Part shown: in pieces, positions 1 to 9,602 of the stretch
Layout: every line of letters starts with the position of its first letter
Position numbering within the stretch: position 1 is the first letter of the stretch
From: Sternotherus odoratus
Taxonomy: Eukaryota > Chordata > Testudines > Kinosternidae
Assembly (NCBI GenBank): GCA_032164245.1
Contig: JAVMKO010000001.1
Coordinates: 74,521,892-74,585,891 of the forward strand
Length of the DNA: 64,000 bases
Direction: 5' to 3'
Program-made: the position numbers and the translations under genes
Notes under the pieces: generated by a model
Databases searched by the model: none
Seen by the model: the letters and a program-made list of their open reading frames with translations, nothing else
What the model was told of the DNA's origin: nothing

Positions 1-414
1 CACTGGGACCCTTTTAAAAACTGCTTCACTTGTGGCAGGAGGAAAGGTCGCTCTAGCATCTGTGTAGTCCAGGGGTCTCCAAACTACGGCCCGCGGGCCA
101 GATGCGGCCCGCGAGGCCCTCTCATCCGGCCCGCGGCAGGGGTCGGGAACCAGCCACGGGGCCGGGACGCGCCGCGTGCTCCGCTGCCGCCGCCGGCCGG
201 GACGCGCCGCGTGCTCCGCTGCCGCCGCCGGCCGCGGGGCCGGGACGCGCCGCGTGTTCCGCTGCCGGCCGGGACGCGCCGCGTGCTCCGCTGCCGCCGC
301 CGGCCAGGGACGGCTCAGAGCTGGGGCCGGGACGCGCCGCACCGCCACCCAGTTACAGGCGGCGAAACAAGGAGCCACCCACTGCCAGGCGGCGAAACGG
401 TCTGTGGGGAGAGA

Positions 415-1370
415 CCGGGTTGAGCGGGTCAGTTTGGGGGGGTGGGGGGGGGAAGAGACCGGGTTGAGCGGGTCAGTTTGGGGGGGGGGGAAAGAGACCG
501 GGTTGAGCGGGTCAGTTTGGGGGGGGGGGAAAGAGACCGGGTTGAGCGGGTCAGTTTGGGGGGGGGGGGAAGAGACCGGGTTGAGCGGGTCAGTTTGGGG
601 GGGGGGGGAAGAGACCGGGTTGAGCGGGTCAGTTTGGGGGGGGGGGAAGAGACCGGGTTGAGCGGGTCACTTTGGGGGGGGGGGGAAGAGACCGGGTTGA
701 GCGGGTCACTTTGGGGGGGGGGGGGAAGAGACCGGGTTGAGCGGGTCACTTTGGGGGGGGGGGGAAGAGACCGGGTTGAGCGGGTCACTTTGGGGGGGGG
801 GAAGAGACCGGGTTGAGCGGGTCACTTTGGGGGGGGGGAAGAGACCGGGTTGAGCGGGTCACTTGGGGGGGGGGGGGGAAGAGACCGGGTTGAGCGGGTC
901 ACTTGGGGGGGGGGGGGAAGAGACCGGGTTGAGCGGGTCACTTGGGGGGGGGGGGGAAGAGACCGGGTTGAGCGGGTCACTTGGGGGGGGGGGGAAGAGA
1001 CCGGGTTGAGCGGGTCACTTGGGGGGGGGGGGGAAGAGACCGGGTTGAGCGGGTCACTTGGGGGGGGGGGGGAAGAGACCGGGTTGAGCGGGTCACTTGG
1101 GGGGGGGGGGAAGAGACCGGGTTGAGCGGGTCACTTGGGGGGGGGGGGGAAGAGACCGGGTTGAGCGGGTCACTTGGGGGGGGGGGGGAAGAGACCGGGT
1201 TGAGCGGGTCACTTGGGGGGGGGGGGGAAGAGACCGGGTTGAGCGGGTCACTTGGGGGGGGGGGGGAAGAGACCGGGTTGAGCGGGTCACTTGGGGGGGG
1301 GGGGGAAGAGACCGGGTTGAGCGGGTCAGTGGGGGGGGGGGAAGAGACCGGGTTGAGCGGGTCAGTTGGG
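415..1370. repeat. G-rich minisatellite, about 40-bp unit
   Basis: Roughly two dozen head-to-tail copies of a unit reading GAAGAGACCGGGTTGAGCGG followed by GTCA, then one to three bases and a run of 8-13 G. Early units have GTCAGTTT and later units GTCACTT before the G run, so variants are clustered, as expected from local unequal exchange. Each unit adds a long G run to the + strand, giving about 950 bp of extreme G/C strand asymmetry. Confidence 0.95.
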
Positions 1371-1965
1371 GAGGGGGGGTTTGGAGGAAAGGAGGTTTTG
1401 GGGGGAGAGACCTGGCTGGGTGGGTCAGTTGGGGGGGGTTGGAGGAAAGGAGGTTTTGGGGGGGAGAGACCTGGCTGGGTGGGTCAGTTGGGGGGGGTTG
1501 GAGGAAAGGAGGTTTTGGGGGGGAGAGACCTGGCTGGGTGGGTCAGTTGGGGGGGGGGTTGGAGGAAAGGAGGTTTGGGGGGGAGAGACCTGGCTGGGTG
1601 GGTCATTTGGGGGGGGGGTTGGAGGAAAGGAGGTTTTGGGGGGAGAGACCTGGCTGGGTGGGTCATTTGGGGGGGGGGGTTGGAGGAAAGGAGGTTTTGG
1701 GGGGAGAGACCTGGCTCAGTGGGTCATTTGGGGGGGGTTGGAGGAAAGGAGGTTTTGGGGGGAGAGACCTGGCTGGGTGGGTCAGTTGGGGGAGGGGTTG
1801 GAGGAAAGCAGGTTTGGGGGGGAGAGACCTGGCTGGGTGGGTCAGTTGGGGGTTGGAGGAAAGGAGGTTTGGGGGGGAGAGACCTGGCTGGGTGGGTCAG
1901 TTGGGGGTTGGGGGAAAGGAGGTTTTGGGGGGAGAGACCTGGCTGGGTGGGTCAGTTGGGGGGTT
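1371..1965. repeat. Second minisatellite, about 60-bp unit related to the first array
   Basis: About ten copies of a unit containing GAGAGACCTGGCTGGGTGGG, then GTCAGTT plus a G run and GGTTGGAGGAAAGGAGGTTT. The first half is clearly homologous to the preceding unit (GAGACC-GGT-GAGCGGGTCAGTTGGGG). The second half, about 25 bp, is extra. One array therefore seems to have arisen from the other by gain or loss of that segment. Confidence 0.9.
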
Positions 1966-2290
1966 GATGTGTAGTGTTCATGTGTAGTGAACAGGTGTTC
2001 ATGTGTAGTGTTCATGTGTAGTGTACAGGTGTTCATGTGTAGTGTTCATGTGTAGTGAACAGGTGTTCATGTGTAGTGTTCATGTGTAGTGTTCATGTGT
2101 AGTGTACAGGTGTTCATGTGTAGTGTTCATGTGTAGTGAACAGGTGTTCATGTGTAGTGTTCATGTGTAGTGTACAGGTGTTCATGTGTAGTGTTCATGT
2201 GTAGTGAACAGGTGTTCATGTGTACTGTTCATGTGTACTGTTCATGTGTAGTGTTCATGTGTAGTGAACAGGTGTTCATGTGTAGTGTAT
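1966..2290. repeat. Third tandem array, GTTCATGTGTAGT unit
   Basis: Short units TGTTCATGTGTAGT alternate with TGAACAGG and TGTACAGG variants to make a higher-order repeat of about 60 bp. The sequence is unrelated to the two G-rich arrays beside it. Confidence 0.9.
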
Positions 2291-2726
2291 CAATGTGTTA
2301 TTAAATAATAACTGAATAAAATAATATTAAATAAATAATTAAAAACAACATCCATGTTTTGATTCTTTTTTATTTGGACCTCGGGTGTGTTGTCGGCCCC
2401 CGAACTGCTATTTGATAGTTAATGCGGCCCTCGGGCTGAAAAGTTTGGAGACCCCTGGTGTAGTCTAACAACTCCCCCACCCCCAGTCACGAGTTTAAAG
2501 TACTACAGTACTAAGTTCATATCTGACAACATGAACACTGCTGTTATGCAGGCTGCCAGCAGAGGGAACCCAAACTAACAAACCGTTCTGGGCTGGGCTG
2601 ATTTACGGGAAGACCCAGATCTTGTGATAGGGAGCTAAGAGAATTGCTTTGGGGGGAGGAGGGAGGAAACCTTGCTGTTTCCTAGCTAGAAAAGGTGTAG
2701 GGCCAGAAGTGTCACTTAAAAAAAAA

Positions 2727-2785
2727 AGCGGGGAGTCCTGGCACTTTAGGGACTAACAAATGTATTTGGATATAAACACAGTAAG
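2727..2785 (+). mobile_element. Fragment of chelonian SINE-like repeat
   Basis: GGAGTCCTGGCACTTTAGGG followed by ACTAACAAATGTATTTGGATATA resembles the interior of the SINE seen complete near 14.8 kb (AGTCCTGTGGCACCTTAAAGACTAAC). It is flanked by an A-rich stretch on the left and a TG microsatellite on the right, and no target duplication is evident. Confidence 0.5.
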
Positions 2786-2825
2786 GTGTGTGTGTGTGTG
2801 TGTACACACACGTACACATACACAT
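2786..2825. repeat. TG/CA microsatellite
   Basis: A (TG)n tract is followed by ACACACACG and TACACATACACA, giving an alternating purine-pyrimidine stretch of about 40 bp. Confidence 0.85.
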
Positions 2826-2856
2826 TACAGCCCATGAAAAGATGGGAGTTGCCTTA

Positions 2857-3196
2857 CCAAGTGGGGAGTCCGTACTAATGAGGCCAATTTAATCAAGGTG
2901 GAAGTGACCTTTTCTCAACAGTTGATAAGGGGTGAATATTAACAAAACGAAAACTACTTTTTGTAGTGATCTGGCCACTCCCAGTCTTTATTCAGGCCTA
3001 ATTTGATGGTGTCTAGTTTGAAAATTAATCCCAATTCAGCAGTTTCTCATTTAATCTATTTTTCAAGTTTTTTTTTATTGAATAGCCACTTTTAAGTCTG
3101 TAAGTGAGTGTCCAGGGTGATCAAAGTGTCCTACTGGTTTTTGAATGTTACAAATCTTGATGTCGGATTTGTGTCCATTTATTCTTTTGCAGTGTG
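2857..3196 (-). pseudogene. Penelope-like retroelement, 3' endonuclease-region remnant
   Basis: Translated on the minus strand from about 3190 leftwards, this gives degenerate blocks NGHKSDIKICNIQKPVGHF, HPGHSLTDLKVAI and KLDTIKLGLNKDWEWPDHY, with frameshifts and a stop between them. These resemble the C-terminal end of the GIY-YIG endonuclease region of Penelope-like elements as I recall it. The right side is cut by the hAT insertion at 3197. It is inactive. Family assignment is from recall. Confidence 0.55.
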
Positions 3197-3717
3197 CAGG
3201 GGTGGGCAAACGTTTTAGCCTGAGGGCCACATCGGGGTTGCAAGACTATGGAGGACAGTAGGGAAGGTTATACCTCCCCAAACAACCTTGTCTTCTCCCC
3301 CTCTCCAGAGACCCTATCCCATCCAATCCCCTCCTCCTCCTTGTCCCCTGACTGGATCCTCCAACTCTAAGTGCCCCCTAGAATCCTACCCCCTATCCAA
3401 CCCTCCCTGTTCCCCATCCCCTAACCGTCTGCCCCTGAATCTCCACCCCAGCTGCCAGCCCCCTGCCCCCTGACTGCTCCAGGGACCCTCTGCCCCTTAT
3501 CCAACCTCCCCCTTACCATGCTGCTCAGCACAGCAGGAGCTTGCAGCCCTGCTGGAGCCAGTCATGCTGCCACGTGGGAGCAGCGGGACCGATCTCTGAC
3601 TGCAAGGGGAGATGAGGCGGAGGGGGACAGCGAGGGAGGGGGCGAGGCCTAGCCTCCCCAGCGGGGAGCTCAAGGGCCAGGCAGGCCGGTCCCATGGGCC
3701 ACTTTGCCCAGCTCCAG
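3197..3717 (-). mobile_element. Degenerate non-autonomous hAT element
   Basis: The left terminus is CAGGGGTGGGCAAACGTTTT, followed by AGCCTGAGGGCCACATCGGGG. This matches the reverse complement of the right end of the better preserved copy at 9603-10258, so the two lie in opposite orientation. The right end is eroded (GGGCCACTTTGCCCAGCTCCAG) and the flanking duplication (GCAGTGTG / GCATACTG) is poor. The interior is C-rich on the + strand. Confidence 0.6.
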
Positions 3718-3899
3718 CATACTGTCCACTTTGGCCAATGTAAAAGGCCGAGGGGGCCCTGCAACCACCCGATCCCTACAGCAACGACTCCCGCCCCTGG
3801 GGCGTTCAAGGACTGCAAGTTCCACCTCTTCTGGGCGGGGCTCTGGGGCTCTTCCACTGCCTCTGTCTGCCTGCCCCACCCTGGGCTCCCCCCTTTCCC

Positions 3900-4740
3900 A
3901 GCTCAATCAAGCGCCTTGGGCCGAGTTACTGAGCCTGGGGCCCGGGGTTAAATGTGGTTCGATTCCCGTGAGAACCAGCCCGGGCCGTTCAGTTTCCCGG
4001 TGGGTTGCGAGTGTGCAGCCAGCCCCGTCCGGGACGTGTCGCCCCGGCAGCAGCCCGGGCCTCACCCCGCCACCCAACCAGCCCCCGGGGCGGGAGAAGC
4101 GCTGCGCTGCCCGGGGGCGGCGGGGCACCGGGCGAGAGGGGCGGGGGCCGCGAGGTGGGCGCGGCGCCATTGCCCCGGGCGGAGCTCCCGGGAGTAGCCC
4201 GCGGCGCTGCAGCGCGGATCGCCGCCCAGGGCGGGTCTGCAGCTGCCTTTCCCGGCTGCCCTCGCCACCGTCCCGCGCTCGAGGGGTTTCCGGAGCCCGG
4301 CCGTGTCACGCGGGTTTCTAGGCGGGGAGGGCGGCGCCGGGGGGAGGCCGCACGCGGGGGATGGTCATGGGGATTTCCAGGGCAGCCGCTCGGTGTCATC
4401 CCTAGAGAAGGCGGAAGAGGCGGTGCCGGGGCTCGGCCCTTTGCTGGCAGCCGGCCTAGGCCCTTCCTCGGGGTAAGCGGCTGGGAGGGAGGAGGACGGG
4501 TCTGGAGCGGTGTGTTTGGGTTTGTTCCTACGGGGGGCCACTTGTCTGCCAGCTCCAGATGTGTGGGGGGGCAAAAGGGACGGGGCGAGGCAGCCTTTCT
4601 GCGGATGCCCATTTGCCAGCTTGCATCACCCCCCGATGCGCGCGGGGGGGGGGGGGGGGTTGCTGGGGATTTTCAGCAGTGAGACGTTTCCGAGCTCAGG
4701 CCGGTCCCCCCAGCGCTTAGTGCTGGCCGCGCGCGGTACG
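3900..4740 (+). promoter_or_regulatory. CYREN: CpG-island promoter and non-coding exon 1 of CYREN
   Basis: About 800 bp of GC-rich, CpG-dense DNA in a CpG-poor neighbourhood, unlike the G-run arrays further left. It lies 3 kb upstream of the CYREN start codon. A good splice donor, CTCGGG|GTAAGC, ends a probable non-coding first exon at 4472. No TATA box is obvious, as usual for broad CpG promoters. Open frames through the island are composition artefacts. The exact transcription start cannot be placed from sequence alone. Confidence 0.7.
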
Positions 4741-5286
4741 GAAAGGCGGCTCCTTAGCTGGCTCCACAAGGCTGGCGCAGATCTCGGGCCGTCTGGGTGA
4801 GCGCCTGTTGGAAGGAGTGGGAAGCGGTGTCAGTTTCCCTCGCGCAGGGGAGGCTTCGAGCAAAAGCAGTTCCCAGCCTCCAGCTCTTGATGTGCCTTCC
4901 CCTTAGCCCTGCTGCCATCTGAGGCCCGGGAGGCCGCCAGGGCGAAGAGACCGGGTGGTAGCACTCACTGCTGAGGCAGTAGCAGCAGAGTCCAAGCAGA
5001 ACATCTTGTTGAGCCGGCTGCTCCGCTGTCCAGCATCCCCAGGCCTGACAACCAGAGAGCAAGGAACCCTGGGGGCCTGCTTACAGAACCAGGGGCCCAG
5101 GGAAGAGAGAGAAATGAGGCAGAGAGCAGGAGCCAGTTCTGTGCTCTGGTTCACCTGATTGCCCAGAGTGAATGAGAGAAAACAAAGGACCTTCCCTCCC
5201 TCCAGGTTTGAAAGCATCTTCGGTCCCCATTGGTTCTTTTGGTCAGGTGCCAACCGGGTTTCTTTTAGCTTCTTAACCCCTTACAG

Positions 5287-5802
5287 CAGGGGTCTCAAAC
5301 ATGCGGCCCGGGGGCCACATGCGGCCCGCAAAGCCCTTCCCTGCGGCCCGCCAAGCTTCCTGGCGCCCTCCCTCCCCCCGGTCTCCCCATAGCAGTTTGC
5401 AGGATGGAGGGGCCAGAAGTGAAGGCTTCTCTGCTGCCTGGCTGGGCCGCGCGTGTTTCTAGCTCTGGACTTCCTATATTGCTCTTGCTTTGTTTCCCAA
5501 ACAGCTGTTGGTGGTGCCTAGCGCTTTCCAGGAGGGAATGGGGAGCTGCGTGCTCAGAGGAGGAGGTGGGGCAGGGGTGGGACCTCTTGGAAGGGGTGGA
5601 GTGGGGGCGGAGCCGGGGCAGCGAGGGCAGGGTGTGTGTCAGTGGTGCAGCCCTCGGGCCAGTGCACTAGTCCTCATGGAAGGGGTGGAGTGGGGGCAGA
5701 GTCGGGGCAGCGAGGGTATGTGTGTGTGTCAGTGGTGCGGCCCTCGGGCCAGTGCACTAGTCCTCATGTGGCCCTCATGGTCATTTGAGTTTGAGACCCC
5801 TG
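5287..5802 (+). mobile_element. Non-autonomous hAT element, copy 1
   Basis: Perfect 14-bp inverted ends CAGGGGTCTCAAAC and GTTTGAGACCCCTG. An exact 8-bp duplication CCTTACAG lies at 5279-5286 and 5803-5810. Inside is a local tandem duplication: AGTGGTGC-GGCCC-CGGGCC-AGTGCACTAGTCCTCATG occurs twice, near 5640-5677 and 5732-5769. A near-identical second copy is at 51244-51742. It lies in the first intron of CYREN. Confidence 0.95.
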
Positions 5803-5810
5803 CCTTACAG

Positions 5811-6600
5811 GTAAACAGGAATTCTAGGCTACTTTATACTTAAGACACAAGTACTGTAGTGCAATCTCTTTATAATGAAAGTTGAACTTACAAATGTAGA
5901 ATTATGTACAAAAAAGAACTTAATTCAAAAATAAAACAACATAACACTTTAGAACCTGCAAGTCCACTCAGTCCTACTTCAGCCAATCGCTCAGACAAAA
6001 TTTGGTTACAATTTGCAGGAGATAATGCTGCCCGCTTCTTGTTTACAATGTCACCTGAAAGTGAGAACAGGCATTCGCATGACACTGTTGTAGCCGGCAT
6101 CGCAAGATATTTACATGCCAGATGTGCTAAAAAGTCTTATGTCCCTTAAAGCTTCAATCACCATTCCAGGGGACAGGCGTCCATGCTGATGACGGGTTCT
6201 GCTCGATAACAATCCAAAGCGGAACGGACAAACGCATGTTCATTTCTATTATCTGAGTCAGATGTCACCAGCAGAAGGTTGATTTTCTGTAGTTTCCGCA
6301 CTGAAGTGTTGCTCTTTTAAGACTTCTGAAATCCTTCTCCAAGGATTTCACCTCGTCCCTCTCAGATTTTGGAAGGCACTTCAGATTCTTAAACCTTGGG
6401 TCGAGTGCTGTAGCTATCCTTCGAAATCTCACATTGGCACCTTCTTTGCATTTTGTCAAATCTGCTGTGAAAGTGTTCTTAAAATGAATGTGTGCTGGGT
6501 CATCATCTGAGACTGCTATAACATAAAATATATGGCAGAATGAAGGTAAAACAAAACAGGAGAAAATTTTCCCCCAAGGAGTTCAGTCACAAATTAAATG
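5811..6600 (-). pseudogene. hAT transposase 3' half, inverted copy
   Basis: Minus-strand translation shows two conserved parts of an hAT transposase. One is a block containing ALDPRFKNLKCLP, the region before the dimerisation domain, at about 6459-6265. The other is the C-terminal dimerisation (hATC) motif around CLFSLSGDIVNKKRAALSP at about 6085-6020. The two are separated by a gap and in-frame stops, so no functional enzyme is encoded. The related copy at 6608-7345 lies in the opposite orientation. Confidence 0.8.
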
Positions 6601-6607
6601 CATTATT

Positions 6608-7345
6608 TTTTTAATGAGCATCATCAGCATGGAAGCATGTCCTCTGGAATGGTTGCTGAAGCATCAAGGGGCATGTGAATATTTAGCATACCTGGCATGT
6701 AAATACCTTGCAACACTAGCTACAAAAGTGCCATGCAAATACCTGTTCTCACTTTCAGGTGACACTGTAAATAAGAAGCAGTCAGCAGTATCGCCTGTAA
6801 ATGTAAACAAACTTGTTTGTCTTAGTTACAAAGAGTCCTGTGTGTTAGTCTTTAAGGTGCCACAGGACTCTTTGTAACTTCTGCAATTCCAGACTAACAC
6901 GGCCATCTCTCTGATTCTTGTTTGTCTTAGCGATTGGCTGAACAAAAAGTAGGACTGAGTGGATTTGTAGGCTCTAAAGTTTTACATTGTTTTGTTTTTG
7001 AGTGCAGTTATGAGACAAAAAAAATCTACATTTGTAAGTTACACTCTCACAATAAAGAGTTTGCACTACAGTACTCGTATGAGGTAAATTGAAAAATACT
7101 ATTTCTTTTATCATTTTTACAGTGCAAATATTTGTTATAAAAATAATTTAAAGTGAGCACTGTACACTTAGTCTGTGTTGTAAAAGAAATCAAAATATTT
7201 GAAAATGTAGCAAAACATCCAAAAATTTTATAAATTTCAGTTAGTTTTCTATTGTTTAACTGTGATTAATTGCAGTTAATTTTTTTAATCACAGTTATTT
7301 TTTTTTGTTAATCACATGAGTTAACTACGATTTATCAGCAGCCCT
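6608..7345 (+). pseudogene. hAT transposase 3' end and terminus, interrupted by a SINE
   Basis: The + strand reads a degenerate hATC motif (YLFSLSGDTVNKKQSAVSP) at about 6740-6800. A 3' untranslated tail follows, ending near TAATCACATGAGTTAACTAC and GATTTATCAGCAGCCCT, which I recognise as the terminus of a common reptilian hAT family. A SINE is inserted at 6825-6916. The tail shows about 300 bp of AT-rich sequence without genes. Confidence 0.75.
6825..6916 (-). mobile_element. Fold-back SINE insertion
   Basis: Inserted inside the hAT remnant and flanked by a perfect 13-bp duplication CTTGTTTGTCTTA (6812-6824 and 6917-6929). The minus-strand 5' part is the SINE head (AATCAGAGAGATGGCCGTGT, TTAGTCTGGAATTGCAG). 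The distal end is an inverted copy of its own middle: arms 6825-6842 and 6861-6878 are 18-nt perfect complements around an 18-nt loop. The SINE is therefore truncated and snapped back. Confidence 0.85.
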
Positions 7346-7538
7346 ATTTGGAATATATATTTATTTTAGCAGAGCCCTTTTAAGACATTAATGGGGACCT
7401 GTGCACATTCCTTGATGCATTAGCTGTGGCTTAATGGCTGCTTCTATTTGCAGGGGGATTGTGCATAGGACAGCACCAGACTATCAGGCACATTGGTGAA
7501 TTCGACTGCCTGTCATTTCCTTTTTTAAATGCAAAGAG

Positions 7539-7666
7539 ATGGAAAGTGCTGTGGGGAAGGCAAAGAAGAGGGTCCTCCCGCCATGGATGGCAGCGGGGGA
7601 GGTGGAGCCAAGAAAGACTAAGTCAGCACTGAGACCCAAGAGAGCCAAGAAGTCAGCTGTGGCAAG
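7539..7666 (+). CDS. CYREN: CYREN coding exon 1 (Ku-binding motif)
   Basis: Start codon to the donor GCAAG|GTAAGC encodes residues 1-42 and two bases of codon 43. Residues 11-17 read RVLPPWM, the N-terminal Ku-binding motif that human CYREN has as RVLPSWL; in the family it contacts Ku80. The rest is lysine/arginine-rich, as in the mammalian protein. CYREN inhibits classical non-homologous end joining at Ku-bound ends, mainly in S/G2, and acts in the nucleus. The complete predicted protein is 144 residues; I recall human as 157. The start is fixed by the short distance to the motif and the good alignment. Confidence 0.93.
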
Positions 7667-8324
7667 GTAAGCGCTTTGCGCAGCCATGCCACCTGGGGCT
7701 GCAGTCGCACTGGCTCCCGTGTGCAAAGCACCATTGGCCTGGGCAGCGGTTGGCTAAGAAACACCCTCACTTCTTGGAGATGACACAAACGTGGAGTTGG
7801 AGGCTCAGTCAGGGTGTTCTTCCCTGTGTCGGAGTTGCAGGGAGCACTGTGCTGGCAGAGCTGCTGTCTCTCAGGAGAGATGGAAAACAGCTGTTTGTTT
7901 AGATCTTATTACGTTCTTTACAAAAGCTGGTGCCATGGTTGAATCCCTTGTTGGGTATTTACCGTCTCTCTGAGCTGTGCTATTCTTCACTTCCCTCCCT
8001 ACGCTCCCTCTTGTGCAGCGTTCGTGGTACTCGATCGCTGCGGCTGGATTTGTACGTGAGCCCTGTTCCCCCAGCCAGTACGGTGCTTTGCAATCCTGCA
8101 GGGATAACTGCTGTGTTTGGAAGCAGTATTCCAAAAGGGTTCTGATTTCTGCTCTGAGCTGATGTATATCGAGAATAACTCCACCCAAATCATCACATTT
8201 ATGCTGGTGTAAAAGTGGCGTGAGAGGACAACCAGGCTCCAGCTTCTGACTTTCTGCTGTTGAAAAACAGGAACTTGCAGAAACAAAGGCAAACATTACA
8301 GTGACCTTCTGTGCAGACATTCCT

Positions 8325-9205
8325 TACTCCTGGGAGAATTTGGTGCCAAAAAATTAAAAACTCTGCACATAATTTTAAAATTCTGCATATTTTATTTGTC
8401 AAAATAACACTAGGCAATCATGCCAGTTTCAGTTATTTTGATAATTTATTTCAAAATGCCTATCAGCAGCTATGTCTGTCACAATACAGTAAACCCTCGA
8501 TTTAACGGACCTCGATTTAACGGACTTCTGATGCAACGGACAAAATTTCTGAGCAAGTCTGATGCATCTGAAATCCATTTCTCGCGGGCTGGCTGCTGGC
8601 TCCCGGCTCCTGCCTGGGTCCCAGCAACAGGCGGGCTGCTGCTCCAACAGCTCGTTTTTTTTTTTTTTTATTAAATAACGGACCTTTTGATTTAACGGAC
8701 ACCCCCTCCCCCGAATTAGTCCGTTAAATGGAGGTTTTACTGTACAGACACACACACATTTCTCCAGGACTAGGGAGTTAAGGAAACTCCCACAACAACT
8801 TAGTTCCTCTTTCTCTATCCCCTCTCTGCAGAGCCCAGCACGGGGGCCAGACACCCATACTCCCTCCCCCCAGATCCCAGGCCAGACACCCACAACCCCT
8901 CTCCCACAGAGCCCAGGGATCCAGAGGGAAAGACAGCTTGATGCTGGGTCCTGGGCTTGTATAGAGTTTCCTGCATGCTGCCTCCTTCCTTCAGGACATG
9001 CAGGGAACGGCAGCTGCCAGGAACCCTCCAGCTCCCTCCCCCTCTGCAGTGTCTTCTATTTGCAAGCCAAGCTCCAGTGTCCCCTCAGTGGCGTTCAGCA
9101 GCTCTGCAGCCCATTTCTGTCAGGGGAAAAGGAAATTTCGTGCCACGCCCATTAATTCCTGCACAAATTTTGCATTGTGCGCTGGTGCAGAATTCCCCCG
9201 CGAGT
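8325..9205. mobile_element. Non-autonomous hAT element in CYREN intron, with nested pogo-like MITE
   Basis: Ends TACTCCTGGGAGAATTT and AGAATTCCCCCGCGAGT are imperfect inverted repeats. The flanking 8-bp duplication ACATTCCT is exact (8317-8324, 9206-9213). The interior is AT-rich on the left and C-rich on the right and codes for nothing. A second transposon sits at 8487-8742, so this hAT is the older of the two. Confidence 0.88.
8487..8742. mobile_element. Tigger/pogo-like MITE nested in hAT
   Basis: Terminal inverted repeats CAGTAAACCCTCGATTTAAC and GTTAAATGGAGGTTTTACTG are flanked by TA on both sides (8485-8486, 8743-8744), the target preference of Tc1/mariner and pogo elements. Internal copies of GATTTAACGGAC occur at both ends. 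No transposase is encoded. Confidence 0.88.
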
Positions 9206-9335
9206 ACATTCCTCTGCTGTTTCTTGTGCTGAATGTGTTTCCATGAGGGCAGCGTTCACATTTGTGTCCGTGACAGTGTTCCCCATCTGATCCCTGCTTT
9301 TGTTTTCTCTTCTGACCTCCTCGTGGCCTGCTCAG

Positions 9336-9402
9336 GACTGTGACTGTCTATTGTATGAACGAAGCGGAGCTGGTGGACGTGGCACTGGGGGTCCTGGCTG
9401 AG
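9336..9402 (+). CDS. CYREN: CYREN coding exon 2
   Basis: Acceptor GCCTGCTCAG|G and donor GAG|GTGAGC bracket 67 bp. The first base completes Arg43, then residues 44-65 include VYCMNEAELVDVALGVLAE, almost identical to the human VYCMNEAEIVDVALGILIE segment. This is the most conserved part of the protein and the strongest identification of the gene. Phase 2 in and phase 0 out match the flanking exons. Confidence 0.95.
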
Positions 9403-9602
9403 GTGAGCACTGAGGCCAGCTGGTCCATCTTCCTGCCAATGCAGCAGTTTCCTAAACATGTCCCTGTCCTGATGCTTTTGCCCAGGCTAATTTAAAATGT
9501 CCGGCTTCCACCACTTCCCTTGGGGAAGCTCCACTGTAGGGAGGCTAAATGGAAGCATTCTCCTTTGTAACCAGCTGCCTCCATTTCAATGATGGTCCAG
9601 CG

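Larger units (their letters stand above)
70..2457. mobile_element. Non-autonomous hAT transposon filled with minisatellites
   Basis: Termini are CAGGGGTCTCCAAAC at the left and its inverted counterpart GTTTGGAGACCCCTG at the right. The element is bounded by a perfect 8-bp target duplication GTGTAGTC at 62-69 and 2458-2465, which is diagnostic of hAT. The left arm is GC-rich (CGGGCC/CGCGCC blocks). The right arm (about 2290-2457) is AT-rich and then matches the inverted terminus. Between them lie three tandem arrays listed separately. No transposase is present; the open frames here are repeat artefacts. Confidence 0.9.

Noticed and set aside
415..1370. Regularly spaced repeats resembling a CRISPR array
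   Set aside because: Units are tandem without unique spacers, and the sequence is vertebrate.
429..1987. Long open frames on both strands with repeating RDRVERVTW or TRSTRSLPPPP-type peptides
   Set aside because: They arise from the minisatellite units; every frame is open because unit variants lack stops. No start context, splice sites or homology.
4005..4682. 225-residue open frame through the CpG island
   Set aside because: GC-rich DNA lacks stop codons by composition. Overlapping frames on both strands are equally long.
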